DNA of 48,063 nt from Candidatus Obscuribacterales bacterium (GTDB taxonomy: Bacteria; Cyanobacteriota; Vampirovibrionia; Obscuribacterales; Obscuribacteraceae): contig JAIEQI010000143.1 of the NCBI GenBank assembly GCA_019747875.1, positions 1 to 48,063 on the forward strand, written 5' to 3'. Positions 32,351 through 41,410 of this stretch are shown here, piece after piece. Numbering within the stretch: position 1 is the stretch's first letter; each line of letters begins with the position of its first letter. The notes beneath the pieces were generated by a model that saw only the letters and a program-made list of their open reading frames with translations, was not told where the DNA came from and made no database searches. Position numbers and translations under genes: made by a program.

Positions 32351-33817
32351 ATGAATCTTGATCCGCTTCTGTTGTCGCGAATTCAGTTCGCACTGACGAT
32401 CATGTTCCATTACATCTTTCCGCCTCTGACGATTGGGCTGGGTGTTTTGATGGTGATTATTGAAGGGCTATGGTTGAAAACGAACAATCCAATCTACGAG
32501 TCTATGGCTCGATTTTGGACGAAGATCTTCGCGGTGAATTTTGCGATGGGTGTTGCCACCGGTATCGTCATGGAGTTCGAATTCGGAACTAATTGGAGCC
32601 ACTATTCCAAATTCGTTGGCGATGTCTTTGGCTCTGCCCTTGCTGCTGAAGGGATATTCGCCTTCTTCCTGGAGTCCGGCTTCCTATCTGTTTTGGTTTT
32701 TGGCTGGGGCAAAGTGTCGAAGCCTGTGCATTTTTTCGCGACATTGATGGTTTGTTTGGGCTCGATATTTTCGTCGATTTGGATCACCATCGCAAACTCC
32801 TGGCAGCAAACGCCGGCTGGTTACAAGCTGGTGCAGAGTGCAGAAGGTTTCATGCGCGCGGAGATAGTTGATTTCTGGGCAATGGTTTTCAATCCCTCGA
32901 CTATTCCGAGATTGTTGCACGTGTGGATCGGCGCTTTTGTGCTCGGCGCATTCTTCGCGATGAGTGTGTCGGCGTTTTACATTTTGAAAAATCGGCATGT
33001 CGAGTTTGCGGAGCGCAGTTTTAAGATCTCCCTTGTTTATGCCGCGATCGTTTCGATGCTTGCTGGTGCTACGGGGCACCTGCAGGCTTGCGAGGTTGCT
33101 GATAATCAGCCGGAGAAGCTGGCTGCGATGGAGGCGCATTTTGAAACCGGCACTGGTGGCACGGGGCTTTACTTGTTTGGGATTCCCGATCCTAAGAATC
33201 GAACCGTTAATGCCGGCGTCCAAGTTCCGTATTTACTCAGTTTGCTTGTCCATTTCGATCCCAATAAACCAGTAACGGGCCTGGATAAATTTGCAGAGCG
33301 TGACTGGCCGCCGGTGGCGATACCATTTACAGCCTTCCACTTAATGGTTGGATTGGGTGGATACTTCGTGGCGGTGACGATCTTGGCGCTGTTTTTGTGG
33401 TGGCGCAAGAAGCTCTTCACGACGCGGTGGTTGCTCTGGGCCTTCGTCTTCTCTACGATTCCAGCAATCGCGGCTAACGAGTTAGGCTGGGTCACTGCAG
33501 AAGTTGGGCGGCAACCGTGGATCGTTTATCACCTTTTGCGCACGTCTGAAGGTTTATCCAAATCAGTCGCCGCCAGCCACGTGCTAGCGTCAATTATTAT
33601 GTTCTCCGCAATTTATGCGATGCTCTTTGTTTTGTGGATATACGTGTTGCACCAGAAAATTTTGCATGGACCAGAGCCGGCCTCTGTGCCACCAGTGGCG
33701 GGTTCCTCTCAAGGTCTGATGGACGCCGCGACTGAGCTAAACGATCCCTCCGGCGATTCGATGACATCTGCTAAGCAACGAAAATCTTCCTCGACAAGCG
33801 GGGAGGAGCCGGCGTAA
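32351..33817 (+). CDS. cydA: Cytochrome bd quinol oxidase subunit I
   Basis: A 488-residue multi-span subunit that oxidises quinol and carries hemes b558, b595 and d. Seen: SRIQFALTIMFHYIFPPLTI with heme ligand His20; FAVNFAMGVATGIVMEFEFG; AAEGIFAFFLESGFLSVLVF; HVWIGAFVLGAFFAMSVSAF with the second heme region; and the quinol-site GWVTAEVGRQPWIVYHLLRT. A polar C-terminal tail follows. The segment between the Q-site helices is short, as in CioA/cyanide-insensitive-type enzymes. ATG 32351 follows GAGGAAATTAC. It overlaps cydB by one base (TAATG), indicating translational coupling. It lies in an operon cydA-cydB-TPR. Confidence 0.95.
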   Translation: MNLDPLLLSRIQFALTIMFHYIFPPLTIGLGVLMVIIEGLWLKTNNPIYESMARFWTKIFAVNFAMGVATGIVMEFEFGTNWSHYSKFVGDVFGSALAAEGIFAFFLESGFLSVLVFGWGKVSKPVHFFATLMVCLGSIFSSIWITIANSWQQTPAGYKLVQSAEGFMRAEIVDFWAMVFNPSTIPRLLHVWIGAFVLGAFFAMSVSAFYILKNRHVEFAERSFKISLVYAAIVSMLAGATGHLQACEVADNQPEKLAAMEAHFETGTGGTGLYLFGIPDPKNRTVNAGVQVPYLLSLLVHFDPNKPVTGLDKFAERDWPPVAIPFTAFHLMVGLGGYFVAVTILALFLWWRKKLFTTRWLLWAFVFSTIPAIAANELGWVTAEVGRQPWIVYHLLRTSEGLSKSVAASHVLASIIMFSAIYAMLFVLWIYVLHQKILHGPEPASVPPVAGSSQGLMDAATELNDPSGDSMTSAKQRKSSSTSGEEPA

Positions 33818-34833
33818 TGGACATGCATGTAGTCTGGTTCGTTTTGCTTGGTGTTCTTTTAGCTGGCTATGGCGTGCTCGACGGATTCGATCTCGGCGTG
33901 GGAATTTTGCATTTTTGCGCCAAGAACGATGAAGAACGTCGCATCTTCATGCATTCAATCGGACCGGTTTGGGACGGTAACGAAGTTTGGCTTGTAACTT
34001 TTGGTGGTGCCCTTTTCGCAGCGTTTCCCAACGCTTATGCTGCCGCTTTCTCAGGATTCTATCTGCCATTCATGGCTTTGCTCTGTGCGCTTATCTTTCG
34101 TGGAATATCGATTGAATTTCGCAGCAAGCACGAACACAAACTCTGGCGCGGCTTCTTCGATCTCGCGTTCTGTCTATCTTCAATCTGGATCTGCCTTTTG
34201 TTTGGTGTTGCTGTCGGTGATACCATTCTCGGTTTGCCTGTTGAATCCCACGGCGACTTTGTTGGAACGCTGCAAGATGTGTTTCGCCCCTATGCCTTGT
34301 TGGTTGGTGCTTTTGCGGTGTCCGTTTGCGCAATGCACGGCTCAATTTACCTTTATCTGAAAACTGAAGGGGCTTTGCAAAACCGTATGCACTCGGTTAT
34401 GTGGACAACCTTCGGCATATTCCTTGTTCTCTACATGGTGACAACTTTGTTGACTGTCATCACGATTCCGAATTCGATAGCGAACTTCCAGCGCTTCCCG
34501 TGGGCATGGGGCATAGCATTCCTGAATATTTTGGCTATCGCTAACATTCCGCGCTGCATTTTTACTTTGAAGCCCGGTCAAGCGTTCCTTTCCTCCGCTG
34601 CTACCATAATGGGATTGACCGCATTGTTTGGCGTTGCTCTTTTCCCTAACCTGCTTCGTTCCACCATCAAGGAATCGTGGAGCCTGACTATTTACAATGC
34701 TGCATCGTCCGAAACTACTCTTTGGATAATGTTCTGGATCGCGATTATGGGAATACCATTCGTCATCGCTTATACTTGTATCGTTTACTGGGTCTTCCGT
34801 GGCAAAGTAAAGCGCGAAGATATTCTTTATTAA
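33817..34833 (+). CDS. cydB: Cytochrome bd quinol oxidase subunit II
   Basis: A 338-residue multi-span membrane protein. Family signatures: VVWFVLLGVLLAGYGVLDGF then DLGVGILHF; SIGPVWDGNEVWLVTFGGAL; FAAFPNAYAAAFSGFYLPFM; and the late TLWIMFWIAIMGIPFVIAYT. It contains no redox center itself and stabilises CydA. Its ATG overlaps the cydA stop by one base, and the TPR gene starts 9 bp after its stop. No cydX-like small subunit or cydCD exporter is seen in the window. Confidence 0.95.
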   Translation: MDMHVVWFVLLGVLLAGYGVLDGFDLGVGILHFCAKNDEERRIFMHSIGPVWDGNEVWLVTFGGALFAAFPNAYAAAFSGFYLPFMALLCALIFRGISIEFRSKHEHKLWRGFFDLAFCLSSIWICLLFGVAVGDTILGLPVESHGDFVGTLQDVFRPYALLVGAFAVSVCAMHGSIYLYLKTEGALQNRMHSVMWTTFGIFLVLYMVTTLLTVITIPNSIANFQRFPWAWGIAFLNILAIANIPRCIFTLKPGQAFLSSAATIMGLTALFGVALFPNLLRSTIKESWSLTIYNAASSETTLWIMFWIAIMGIPFVIAYTCIVYWVFRGKVKREDILY

Positions 34834-34842
34834 CGGGCAGCC

Positions 34843-36954
34843 ATGCGCATTTTTGAAAGTGCCGCAAAACATCCAATAATCACGATCTCAACCCTCGTTG
34901 GCCTGAATGTGTTGGCTGTTCTTATTCTCGTACTGATGTTCCCTATCGGCCGCATTCTCAATGGCGAGCAAATTGGTGCGGATACTTCCCCGGATTTCTT
35001 GCCGGAGAGATACGATCATTCGATGAATGCTGAATCAACGCAAGAGCTTGTTCAGAAACTCGAGGATGCCGGAGCCAATGTTTCAAACGTTGATTTCATG
35101 AAATTGCTCGAGCAACTGGGTGATGCCTATTTATCGGAGTCGAATTATAAGGAAGCAATTGCAAACTATCAGCGTGCCTTGTCGTTGCGCTCGAAGTTGA
35201 ATTTAGCTGATGACGATCAAAAAGCAAGAACGCTTATTGGGTTAGCAGCTTCTCATGAGTTCCTTGGTCAATATGATCAGGCTGCTGTACATGCAAAGGA
35301 AGCGTTGAAAATCCGCGAGAAAGTATCAGGCAAAGATAGTGCGCTTGCCTATGTTGCTTTGATGCGCTTGGGTGAGATATATCGCTGGGGAGGAAAAACC
35401 AAGGACTGCGAAGATGCGTACGGGCAAGCCGCGGAAAACGCCAAGAAGCGCCAAGAATGGTATTACGTCCTTTATGCAAAGCAACGGCTAGCTGAGTATT
35501 TAGAGGAGATTGATCAACTGGACAAGGCAGAAACAATTGCTGTTGAAGTTTTGGATCTGGCTGAGAGCCAGTTCGCAAATGATGATAACGAGAAAGTGAA
35601 AGCCTTAAATTCGCTTGCTGAAATTCAAAGCAGGCAAAAAGAAAATAAGGAAGCCGAAGAGAATTTCACTAAAGCTCTTTCGTTAATCGACAACGCTGAC
35701 TTCGATAACAGTGTTGATGCCATTGATGCATACACCCTTTTCCTTTGGGAGAATAATCGAAAGGAGGAGGCGAAGAAAAAACTGAAAGAGTTCTGTGCGA
35801 AGTTGGAAAACAGATATCGAGATGAGCAAGGGACGCTCTGCAGCGTTTTGGAGAGCTTGCACACCCGGCTGTATGGTTACACTCAAACTGAGCTCGGAAC
35901 ATTTTCTGCAGAAAAATACGTGGAGCAGTGCAAGAAGTATTTCGGTAATCGCTCAGAGGAATACATAAAGGCGATGGGCATGCTCGCCACTTCCTATGCG
36001 AAATTAGATCCCAAAAAGTTCAAATCAACGATTGAGTCGGCAATCAAGCTTGCCAACGATAACTTACCGGAAAAATCACCTGCAAGGGAAGATCTGCATG
36101 AGCGATATGCAGATGTATTGGCAGAACAACAAAGCTTTGACGCTGCTGAAAAAGAGTACATGCAGGCATATCGCGAAACTGAGTCCAATGATCATTCAAC
36201 AGCCGCTAAGTTACTTTCAGCTCGGGCTTCCATGCTTCGCTCGCTGAACAAGAGTCAAGAAGCACGTGATGCATATGCAACTGCAATTTCAGAGGCAGAA
36301 AAAGCGCAACAGGACGCGGAACACTACCAGCTCAATCTTGCTCTGATCGAAATGGATGCATTCAAGAACTATAAGGTTGCAGCTGAGCTTTTAGAAAAGT
36401 CCATTCATCAGAATGAACAACACCTGGGGCATGGCTATTCAATCGAGGCTGTCAGACCGCTGATCGAATGCTATGAAAAATTAGGCAAGAAAGAATCCAT
36501 TGCCGACATTAAGAAGAAGCTGACGGATACTTACTTGAAGGCTTTGGCTTTGGATGAGGACAAGTATGGCTCTGAAAATAGCCGATTGATCGATGATTTG
36601 GAATACTGTGGCGACGCATATTTTACCGTTGGCGAATTTCAGCAAGCGGAACAATACTATTTGCGCTCGATGAAGCTAATGCTAAAAGTCGATAGTAAAG
36701 AAGCCTATGCTGAACAGCACAAAAACAATTGCAAGCTTTTGATGGCAATGTGTCAGGCGAAGCTCGGCAGAAATGACGAGGCTGCGACGAATTTTCAGCA
36801 AGCATTCCAATTCTTCGATACCCATAAGGACGAGAATCTAGATACTGAAGAGAACGTCGCTTTGGAAACATATGCGTCCGTGCTCAAGAAGCTCAATCGA
36901 AAAAGCGAGGCGGTTGCAATCGAAAAAAGGATTGCAGCTAAAAGATCTGCTTAG
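34843..36954 (+). CDS. Membrane-anchored TPR protein in the cyd operon
   Basis: A 703-residue protein with one N-terminal membrane segment (about 13-37, ITISTLVGLNVLAVLILVLM). The remaining 660 residues are helical repeats outside the membrane. Clear TPRs: EQLGDAYLSESNYKEAIANY, LIGLAASHEFLGQYDQAAVH, YAKQRLAEYLEEIDQLDKAE, EIQSRQKENKEAEENFTKAL, YADVLAEQQSFDAAEKEYMQ and YCGDAYFTVGEFQQAEQYYL. KLC-like HLGHGYSIEAVRPLIECYEK is near 530. It starts 9 bp after cydB, so it is co-transcribed. The position suggests a role in assembly, stability or positioning of bd oxidase (inference); TPR proteins are not standard cyd operon members. No terminator is obvious after it. Confidence 0.88.
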   Translation: MRIFESAAKHPIITISTLVGLNVLAVLILVLMFPIGRILNGEQIGADTSPDFLPERYDHSMNAESTQELVQKLEDAGANVSNVDFMKLLEQLGDAYLSESNYKEAIANYQRALSLRSKLNLADDDQKARTLIGLAASHEFLGQYDQAAVHAKEALKIREKVSGKDSALAYVALMRLGEIYRWGGKTKDCEDAYGQAAENAKKRQEWYYVLYAKQRLAEYLEEIDQLDKAETIAVEVLDLAESQFANDDNEKVKALNSLAEIQSRQKENKEAEENFTKALSLIDNADFDNSVDAIDAYTLFLWENNRKEEAKKKLKEFCAKLENRYRDEQGTLCSVLESLHTRLYGYTQTELGTFSAEKYVEQCKKYFGNRSEEYIKAMGMLATSYAKLDPKKFKSTIESAIKLANDNLPEKSPAREDLHERYADVLAEQQSFDAAEKEYMQAYRETESNDHSTAAKLLSARASMLRSLNKSQEARDAYATAISEAEKAQQDAEHYQLNLALIEMDAFKNYKVAAELLEKSIHQNEQHLGHGYSIEAVRPLIECYEKLGKKESIADIKKKLTDTYLKALALDEDKYGSENSRLIDDLEYCGDAYFTVGEFQQAEQYYLRSMKLMLKVDSKEAYAEQHKNNCKLLMAMCQAKLGRNDEAATNFQQAFQFFDTHKDENLDTEENVALETYASVLKKLNRKSEAVAIEKRIAAKRSA

Positions 36955-37095
36955 CAGTTGCGGTCTCTTTTAAGAATCCCGATCAGGGGTTGGCAGCAAC
37001 AGCTCGCGGCACTTTAAAGATGAGCCGGCTCTCAACTTATGCCACCGATTTAATGCATTCCGGGTCGCGGGTGTAGGGGCGAGTACTCCAACCAT

Positions 37096-37113
37096 GAAAT
37101 AACCGTTTATTTC
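37096..37113. promoter_or_regulatory. Inverted repeat upstream of citrate synthase
   Basis: GAAATAA-CCGT-TTATTTC has perfect 7-bp arms, about 75 bp before the citrate synthase start codon. It could be an operator or a leader hairpin. The rest of the 234-bp gap (36955-37188) shows no other clear signal. Confidence 0.4.
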
Positions 37114-37188
37114 CTTAAGATCGGTTGTCATATGGTGTATAAACGCAAGAGATATATTCTCTTGGGCTTTTGGGGAGCGGAGCTAGAT

Positions 37189-38304
37189 ATGGTTAAGGCC
37201 GGTCTTGAAGACATAGTTGCTACAGACTCGACAATTTGTTTCCTGGATGGAAAGGAAGGCCGCCTGCTATATCAGGGCTACGACATCCATGATCTTGCCG
37301 AACATTCAACGTTTGAAGAAGTCGTCTATCTCTTGTGGTTCGGGCGTTTACCGAACAAAGGTGAATTAGAGACAATCAACAGAGAGTTACGAGTCAATCG
37401 TCGCCTTCCCGATGATGTCGTGAAGATGATGAAGCAAATGCCCAAGAAGGCATTGCCGATGGAAGTGCTGAGAACGGTTGTTTCGATGCTGTCGATGTAT
37501 GATCCCGATGGCGATGATCACGGACGCGAAGCAGCAATCCGCAAAGCAACAAGATTGACGGCTCAAATGCCCACAATAGTTGCCTACTGGGACAACATTC
37601 GCAACGATAAAGAAGTTTTGGCACCGCTTGAAGATTGCAATCTTGCTGCCAATTTCCTTTATATGCTCAATCACAAGAAGCCTGATGAAGTAAGCACACG
37701 CTCCCTGGATATTGCATTGATTCTGCACGCAGACCACGAGTTGAACGCTTCTACGTTTGCAGCTCGTGTGGCAGCTGGTACCGAAACTGACCTTCATTCG
37801 GCTGTAACAGCAGCGATTGGAACCTTGAAGGGACCGCTGCATGGTGGTGCCAATCAGGAAGTTATCAAAATGCTCTTGAAGATCAGCGAACCGAAAGACG
37901 CTGAGATGTTCATCAAGAAGCAGCTCGACGAGCACAAGAAAATCATGGGCTTCGGACATCGCGTCTACCGCACCGACGATCCGCGCGCATCTCACCTGCG
38001 CAAGATGTCGGAAGAACTGGGCAAGCGCATGGGCGACACCAAGTGGTTCGAAATGTCGCGCACAATTGAAGAGACCGTCTTCCGCGAGAAGCATCTCTAC
38101 GCTAACGTCGACTTCTACTCCGCATCGGTCTATTACATGCTCGGCATTCCAGTCGATCTGTTCACACCGATTTTCGCGATGAGCCGCATGTCCGGCTGGG
38201 CTGCTCACATTCTCGAGCAACTTGCAAACAACCGCTTGATTCGTCCACGAGCAGAATACGTCGGACCGACCAACGCAAAATACGAGTCCGTCGAAAAGCG
38301 CTAA
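37189..38304 (+). CDS. gltA: Citrate synthase (possibly 2-methylcitrate synthase)
   Basis: A 371-residue synthase from ATG 37189 (GGGGAGCGGAG upstream). An earlier in-frame start adds 19 residues without family look. It condenses oxaloacetate with acetyl-CoA at TCA cycle entry. Catalytic triad seen: His218 in GPLHGGANQEV, His257 in KIMGFGHRVYRTDDPR, and Asp308 in YANVDFYSASVYYMLGIP. The HADHELNASTFAARVAAGT block and the N-terminal GRLLYQGYDIHDLA fit the short, dimeric (type I-like) enzymes. That class also contains 2-methylcitrate synthases, so substrate preference is not settled. With the bd oxidase it supports aerobic respiration. Monocistronic by appearance. Confidence 0.92.
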   Translation: MVKAGLEDIVATDSTICFLDGKEGRLLYQGYDIHDLAEHSTFEEVVYLLWFGRLPNKGELETINRELRVNRRLPDDVVKMMKQMPKKALPMEVLRTVVSMLSMYDPDGDDHGREAAIRKATRLTAQMPTIVAYWDNIRNDKEVLAPLEDCNLAANFLYMLNHKKPDEVSTRSLDIALILHADHELNASTFAARVAAGTETDLHSAVTAAIGTLKGPLHGGANQEVIKMLLKISEPKDAEMFIKKQLDEHKKIMGFGHRVYRTDDPRASHLRKMSEELGKRMGDTKWFEMSRTIEETVFREKHLYANVDFYSASVYYMLGIPVDLFTPIFAMSRMSGWAAHILEQLANNRLIRPRAEYVGPTNAKYESVEKR

Positions 38305-38439
38305 GCTTGTAGAATCGGCGCATTCATCGCTCCTTCGAGATTATTATTTTGTGCGGAGCCGTGCGCCGCAGCGCCCTAACATATTCTACAAGTGTCAATC
38401 CTGTTATACTTGTTAGCGCAAGTAGCACGCCAGAAACTT

Positions 38440-40314
38440 ATGAAACTGGGAATAGCTCGAAAAGGATTGATCGTGGTGGCAGTGCCGCTGATCTTTCAAC
38501 TTCTTTTTCTGCTGACACTTGCATTTTTTCTTTGGGATAATTTTGAAAAAATGCGTGTTGAAACACACGCACGAAATGTGTTATTTTCGCTGAATGAGAT
38601 ATATAGCTCGGTTCGCGATGCTGCTACCTCTCTGGCAAGCTACAAGTCCAACCATGACGACCAGGCGTTAAACGTTTACGATCGAAAAGTAGTTCAAGTA
38701 AAAAAGCAACTTAAGCATCTAAAGCGTGTCGTCAGCGAACGGTATGCGGAGATCAGTGAATCGGATCGTAAAAAGGACATGCATCTGGTTGATCGCATTG
38801 AGATTGCGGTAGCTAAGGTCGAAGGCTTACTTGAAGAATGCAAACAGAACCTGATGAGCGGAAATCAGTTTGTAGCCATGGGATCGATGCCTGTGTTGTT
38901 CAAGGTAGCTGACAAGATTAGTGTTTGGAGTGATGAGCTAAGACAGCGTTATGAACAGAAGGATGAGCAAGCTCCAAAAAAGCAGATGCAACGCAATATG
39001 AACATAACGATCATTGTCCTTGGTGGCACTTTGATCAACATAGCAATTGGGATTGGCTTCGCCTTGTTTTTTGGCAGAACCATTTCAAACCGTTTGATCG
39101 TTCTTGCGGATAACAGCGACCGCCTGGCAAAGGGGCTGGAGTTGAATCCGCCCATCGATGGCAACGATGAGATTAACGAACTGGATAAGTCATTTCGAAA
39201 AATGTCCGAAGAATTGAAGGCGGCACAAGAGGAGCAAAAGGCGCTAACAGCTTCAGCTGTTGCCAGCGAAGAGCGCACAAGATCCGTAATTGAGAACATG
39301 CCAATTGGGATCGTCATAATCGACGCAGAGAATCGAATCGAGTCTCTAAATCCGCAAGCAGAGCAAATGTTTGGAGCTGACACAGAGAAACTCTTAGGGC
39401 ATCCTCTATCGGAGATCTTGCCGAGTCATCAGTCACAAGAAGTGAAGAAGAAAACCAATGAAATCAGGAAAGGCTCTGGACCTTCCGCAGTAACTCTAGC
39501 TGGTGATTCTGAGGCGCTACGCGTCACAGGCGAAAGCTTTCCCGCCGAGTTACATGTAAGTAAGTTCAGCACACAGGAAGGGAAACACTTCCTCGTTACG
39601 GTGCAAGATGTTACCGAACGGCATGAAATGGAAAAGCTAAAGCGCGAGTTCGTATCGATGGTGAGTCACGATCTCAGAACGCCCTTAACTGCTGTTCAAG
39701 GAACGCTGGATCTCCTTGAAGAAGATACCTATGGTGAGCTGACCGAGCAAGGGCATAAGCGCGTTAAGGTTGCAAATGAAAGTGTTGATCGTCTGATCAA
39801 TTTGATTAACGACTTGCTGGATATTGAGAAGATGGAAGCAGGCAAGATGCGTCTTGAGGCTAAGCCGACATCGCTTCTTAAAATACTAAATAATTCGATT
39901 GAGTCAGTGCGCACCTTTGCTGAGCGCCATCAGGTTTCTCTTGAGCTCAAAATCGACGAGGATATTATTGTCGCTGCCGACCGCGACCGTGTGATCCAGG
40001 TTGTGGTGAACCTTTTGTCGAATGCTGTGAAGTTCTCTCCCGCTGAGTCATTGGTGACAGTTGCGGCAGAGAAAGATGGTGCGTTTGCATTGGTAAGGGT
40101 CATCGATCGCGGACGCGGTATTCCGAAGGAACATGTCGATTCACTTTTCCAGAGGTTCAAGCAAGTAAAAGCCGCTGATGGAGCACGAAAGAAAGGGACC
40201 GGGCTCGGTTTGGCAATTTGCAAAGCAATTGTTGAAAGTCACAACGGCAGTATTTCCATCCGCAGTGAAGAAGGCAAAGGCAGCGAGTTTTATTTCACGC
40301 TGCCTCTTTCGTAG
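38440..40314 (+). CDS. PAS-containing membrane histidine kinase
   Basis: A 624-residue hybrid-free sensor kinase from ATG 38440; a GTG at 38392 would add 16 residues. TM1 is at about 8-33 (KGLIVVAVPLIFQLLFLLTL), then a helical sensor of about 155 residues, TM2 at about 189-210 (ITIIVLGGTLINIAIGIGFA) and HAMP. A PAS domain is at about 285-395 (RSVIENMPIGIVIIDAENRI to VTVQDVTER). HisKA has His410 in FVSMVSHDLRTPLTAVQGTL. HATPase_c is intact, with N-box VVNLLSNAVKFSP, G1 VIDRGRGIPKEH and G2 GTGLGLAICKAIVE. The TM1 signature matches the kinase at 13438, so the two are paralogues. No regulator follows on this strand; the OmpR-type regulator at 41941 is a candidate partner. Confidence 0.92.
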   Translation: MKLGIARKGLIVVAVPLIFQLLFLLTLAFFLWDNFEKMRVETHARNVLFSLNEIYSSVRDAATSLASYKSNHDDQALNVYDRKVVQVKKQLKHLKRVVSERYAEISESDRKKDMHLVDRIEIAVAKVEGLLEECKQNLMSGNQFVAMGSMPVLFKVADKISVWSDELRQRYEQKDEQAPKKQMQRNMNITIIVLGGTLINIAIGIGFALFFGRTISNRLIVLADNSDRLAKGLELNPPIDGNDEINELDKSFRKMSEELKAAQEEQKALTASAVASEERTRSVIENMPIGIVIIDAENRIESLNPQAEQMFGADTEKLLGHPLSEILPSHQSQEVKKKTNEIRKGSGPSAVTLAGDSEALRVTGESFPAELHVSKFSTQEGKHFLVTVQDVTERHEMEKLKREFVSMVSHDLRTPLTAVQGTLDLLEEDTYGELTEQGHKRVKVANESVDRLINLINDLLDIEKMEAGKMRLEAKPTSLLKILNNSIESVRTFAERHQVSLELKIDEDIIVAADRDRVIQVVVNLLSNAVKFSPAESLVTVAAEKDGAFALVRVIDRGRGIPKEHVDSLFQRFKQVKAADGARKKGTGLGLAICKAIVESHNGSISIRSEEGKGSEFYFTLPLS

Positions 40315-40443
40315 TCTATTCGTCTGTTATAGAGGTCACAGGCGACTCCAATCGCTCTCGTCGCAGTCGAGTTCATCTCCCGACGAGACGATGTTGCTGC
40401 GATCTCATTCTCCTTAAGTCGTATTCTAGATGTCGCACACCAA

Positions 40444-40471
40444 TGTAGGGGCGCATTGAATGCGCCCTACG
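40444..40471. repeat. Dispersed GTAGGGGCG-type palindrome
   Basis: GTAGGG-G-CGCAT, loop TGA, ATGCG-CCCTAC: eleven base pairs with one bulged G, in the 227-bp gap between the PAS kinase and the convergent gene at 40542. This short palindrome type is widespread in unrelated bacterial genomes. It may also help termination here. Confidence 0.6.
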
Positions 40472-40541
40472 CCTCGAGAGAAATAGTAGTAGCTTTGATT
40501 AGGTCGCCAGTGGGGCGAGACGCCGATGCTCCACGCAATAC

Positions 40542-41012
40542 TTATCTCTTTGGTCCAAAATCGATGCTGATTGGTGGTAAGTCCTGCACGCGTATTCCGC
40601 CTAGAGTTCCAGGCTTGCCAACGGGCCATCCTATCGGGCGGGGAACAGGTCCGAAACAGTCCGATGTCACGTTACCGTTTTCGTCGTAAGTGGTGACGAT
40701 TCCGTGCTTGATGTCACCGCCAGCAAGACCTCGAATCGCCTTATTGTCCATGCCACCAAGATCTGGGATAACGTGCTCGGGACGATTGATGAGAATATCT
40801 CCGAAACGATCATTTCCAGTTCCTGTCTTGGACGATCCTCGCAGCATCTCTTGTGGAATCGTGTCAGAGCCCTTAGGTTCCGGGCGATTTACTAGAACGT
40901 TGGGATCACCAAATGCATCATCTCGAAAAGCGGATGCGGCGCCTTCCGCCGCTGCTGCACCCGCTGCCTTACCCGCTTCGCTAATACTCTTTTCTGCTAT
41001 TTCATCAGCCAT
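40542..41012 (-). CDS. Lineage-type low-complexity protein
   Basis: A 156-residue protein from ATG 41012, chosen for GGGAGAAGAACA upstream. The N-terminus is Ala/Glu-rich (SEAGKAAGAAAAEGAASAFR then DDAFGD) and resembles the leader of the protein at 8697. Residues 38-85 hold two NRPE repeats (VLVNRPEPKGSD, ILINRPEHVIPD). Residues 85-125 look like a short beta hairpin (KHGIVTTYDENGNVTSD). The tail is Pro/Gly-rich and ends PISIDFGPKR. No signal peptide, Cys pair or membrane segment. The leader region upstream carries a hairpin (41144-41184) and the second copy of the long intergenic repeat (41238-41410). Function unknown. Confidence 0.75.
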   Translation of the reverse strand: MADEIAEKSISEAGKAAGAAAAEGAASAFRDDAFGDPNVLVNRPEPKGSDTIPQEMLRGSSKTGTGNDRFGDILINRPEHVIPDLGGMDNKAIRGLAGGDIKHGIVTTYDENGNVTSDCFGPVPRPIGWPVGKPGTLGGIRVQDLPPISIDFGPKR

Positions 41013-41143
41013 TGTTCTTCTCCCGAAAATGCACAACCATCCTGACACCCATAATCGTTTCTTTCGGCTGAGCCTTCCATACGCAAAGGCACAAGCCTGA
41101 ATCTGAGGATTGCTTACTTGGCGTGTGCGGATTTCATCAATTG

Positions 41144-41184
41144 CCTACATGAAAGTGCAGGTGAGCTTGCCGCTTTCACGTAGG
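41144..41184 (-). promoter_or_regulatory. Hairpin in the leader of the gene at 40542
   Basis: CCTACATGAAAG pairs with CTTTCACGTAGG (one A-C mismatch), enclosing a 17-base loop that itself contains GGTGAGCTTGCC. It lies 130-170 bp before the ATG at 41012, between that gene and the long intergenic repeat. No T tract follows, so a regulatory leader structure is more likely than a terminator. Confidence 0.45.
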
Positions 41185-41237
41185 TACAATTTCAGTTTTG
41201 CGCTTGGAACAGATCGTGTTGCCAGTCATTTTTGCTC

Positions 41238-41410
41238 GTATAGGGTTGAGGCCAAACTTCTTTGACCATGACATCTTGCTCCGGAGAAAATGCGTATGCC
41301 CGAAATGCTTGAAGGGTAAGCTTAGGCAGCTCCGTATAAAGTGTCGTCGACTTTGTTCGATGTAAAACATCTTTGACGTGAAGTAGGGGTAGGCAAAATG
41401 ACCTCTTCCA
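41238..41410 (-). repeat. Long intergenic repeat, copy 2
   Basis: Partner of 21038-21212. Left block TAGGGTTGAGGCCAAAC with TCTTTGAC; right block TTGTTCGATGTA with AACATCTTTGACGTG. The distance between blocks is identical in both copies while the middle has diverged by substitutions only. Like copy 1, it lies 5' of a minus-strand, lineage-type gene. Confidence 0.6.
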
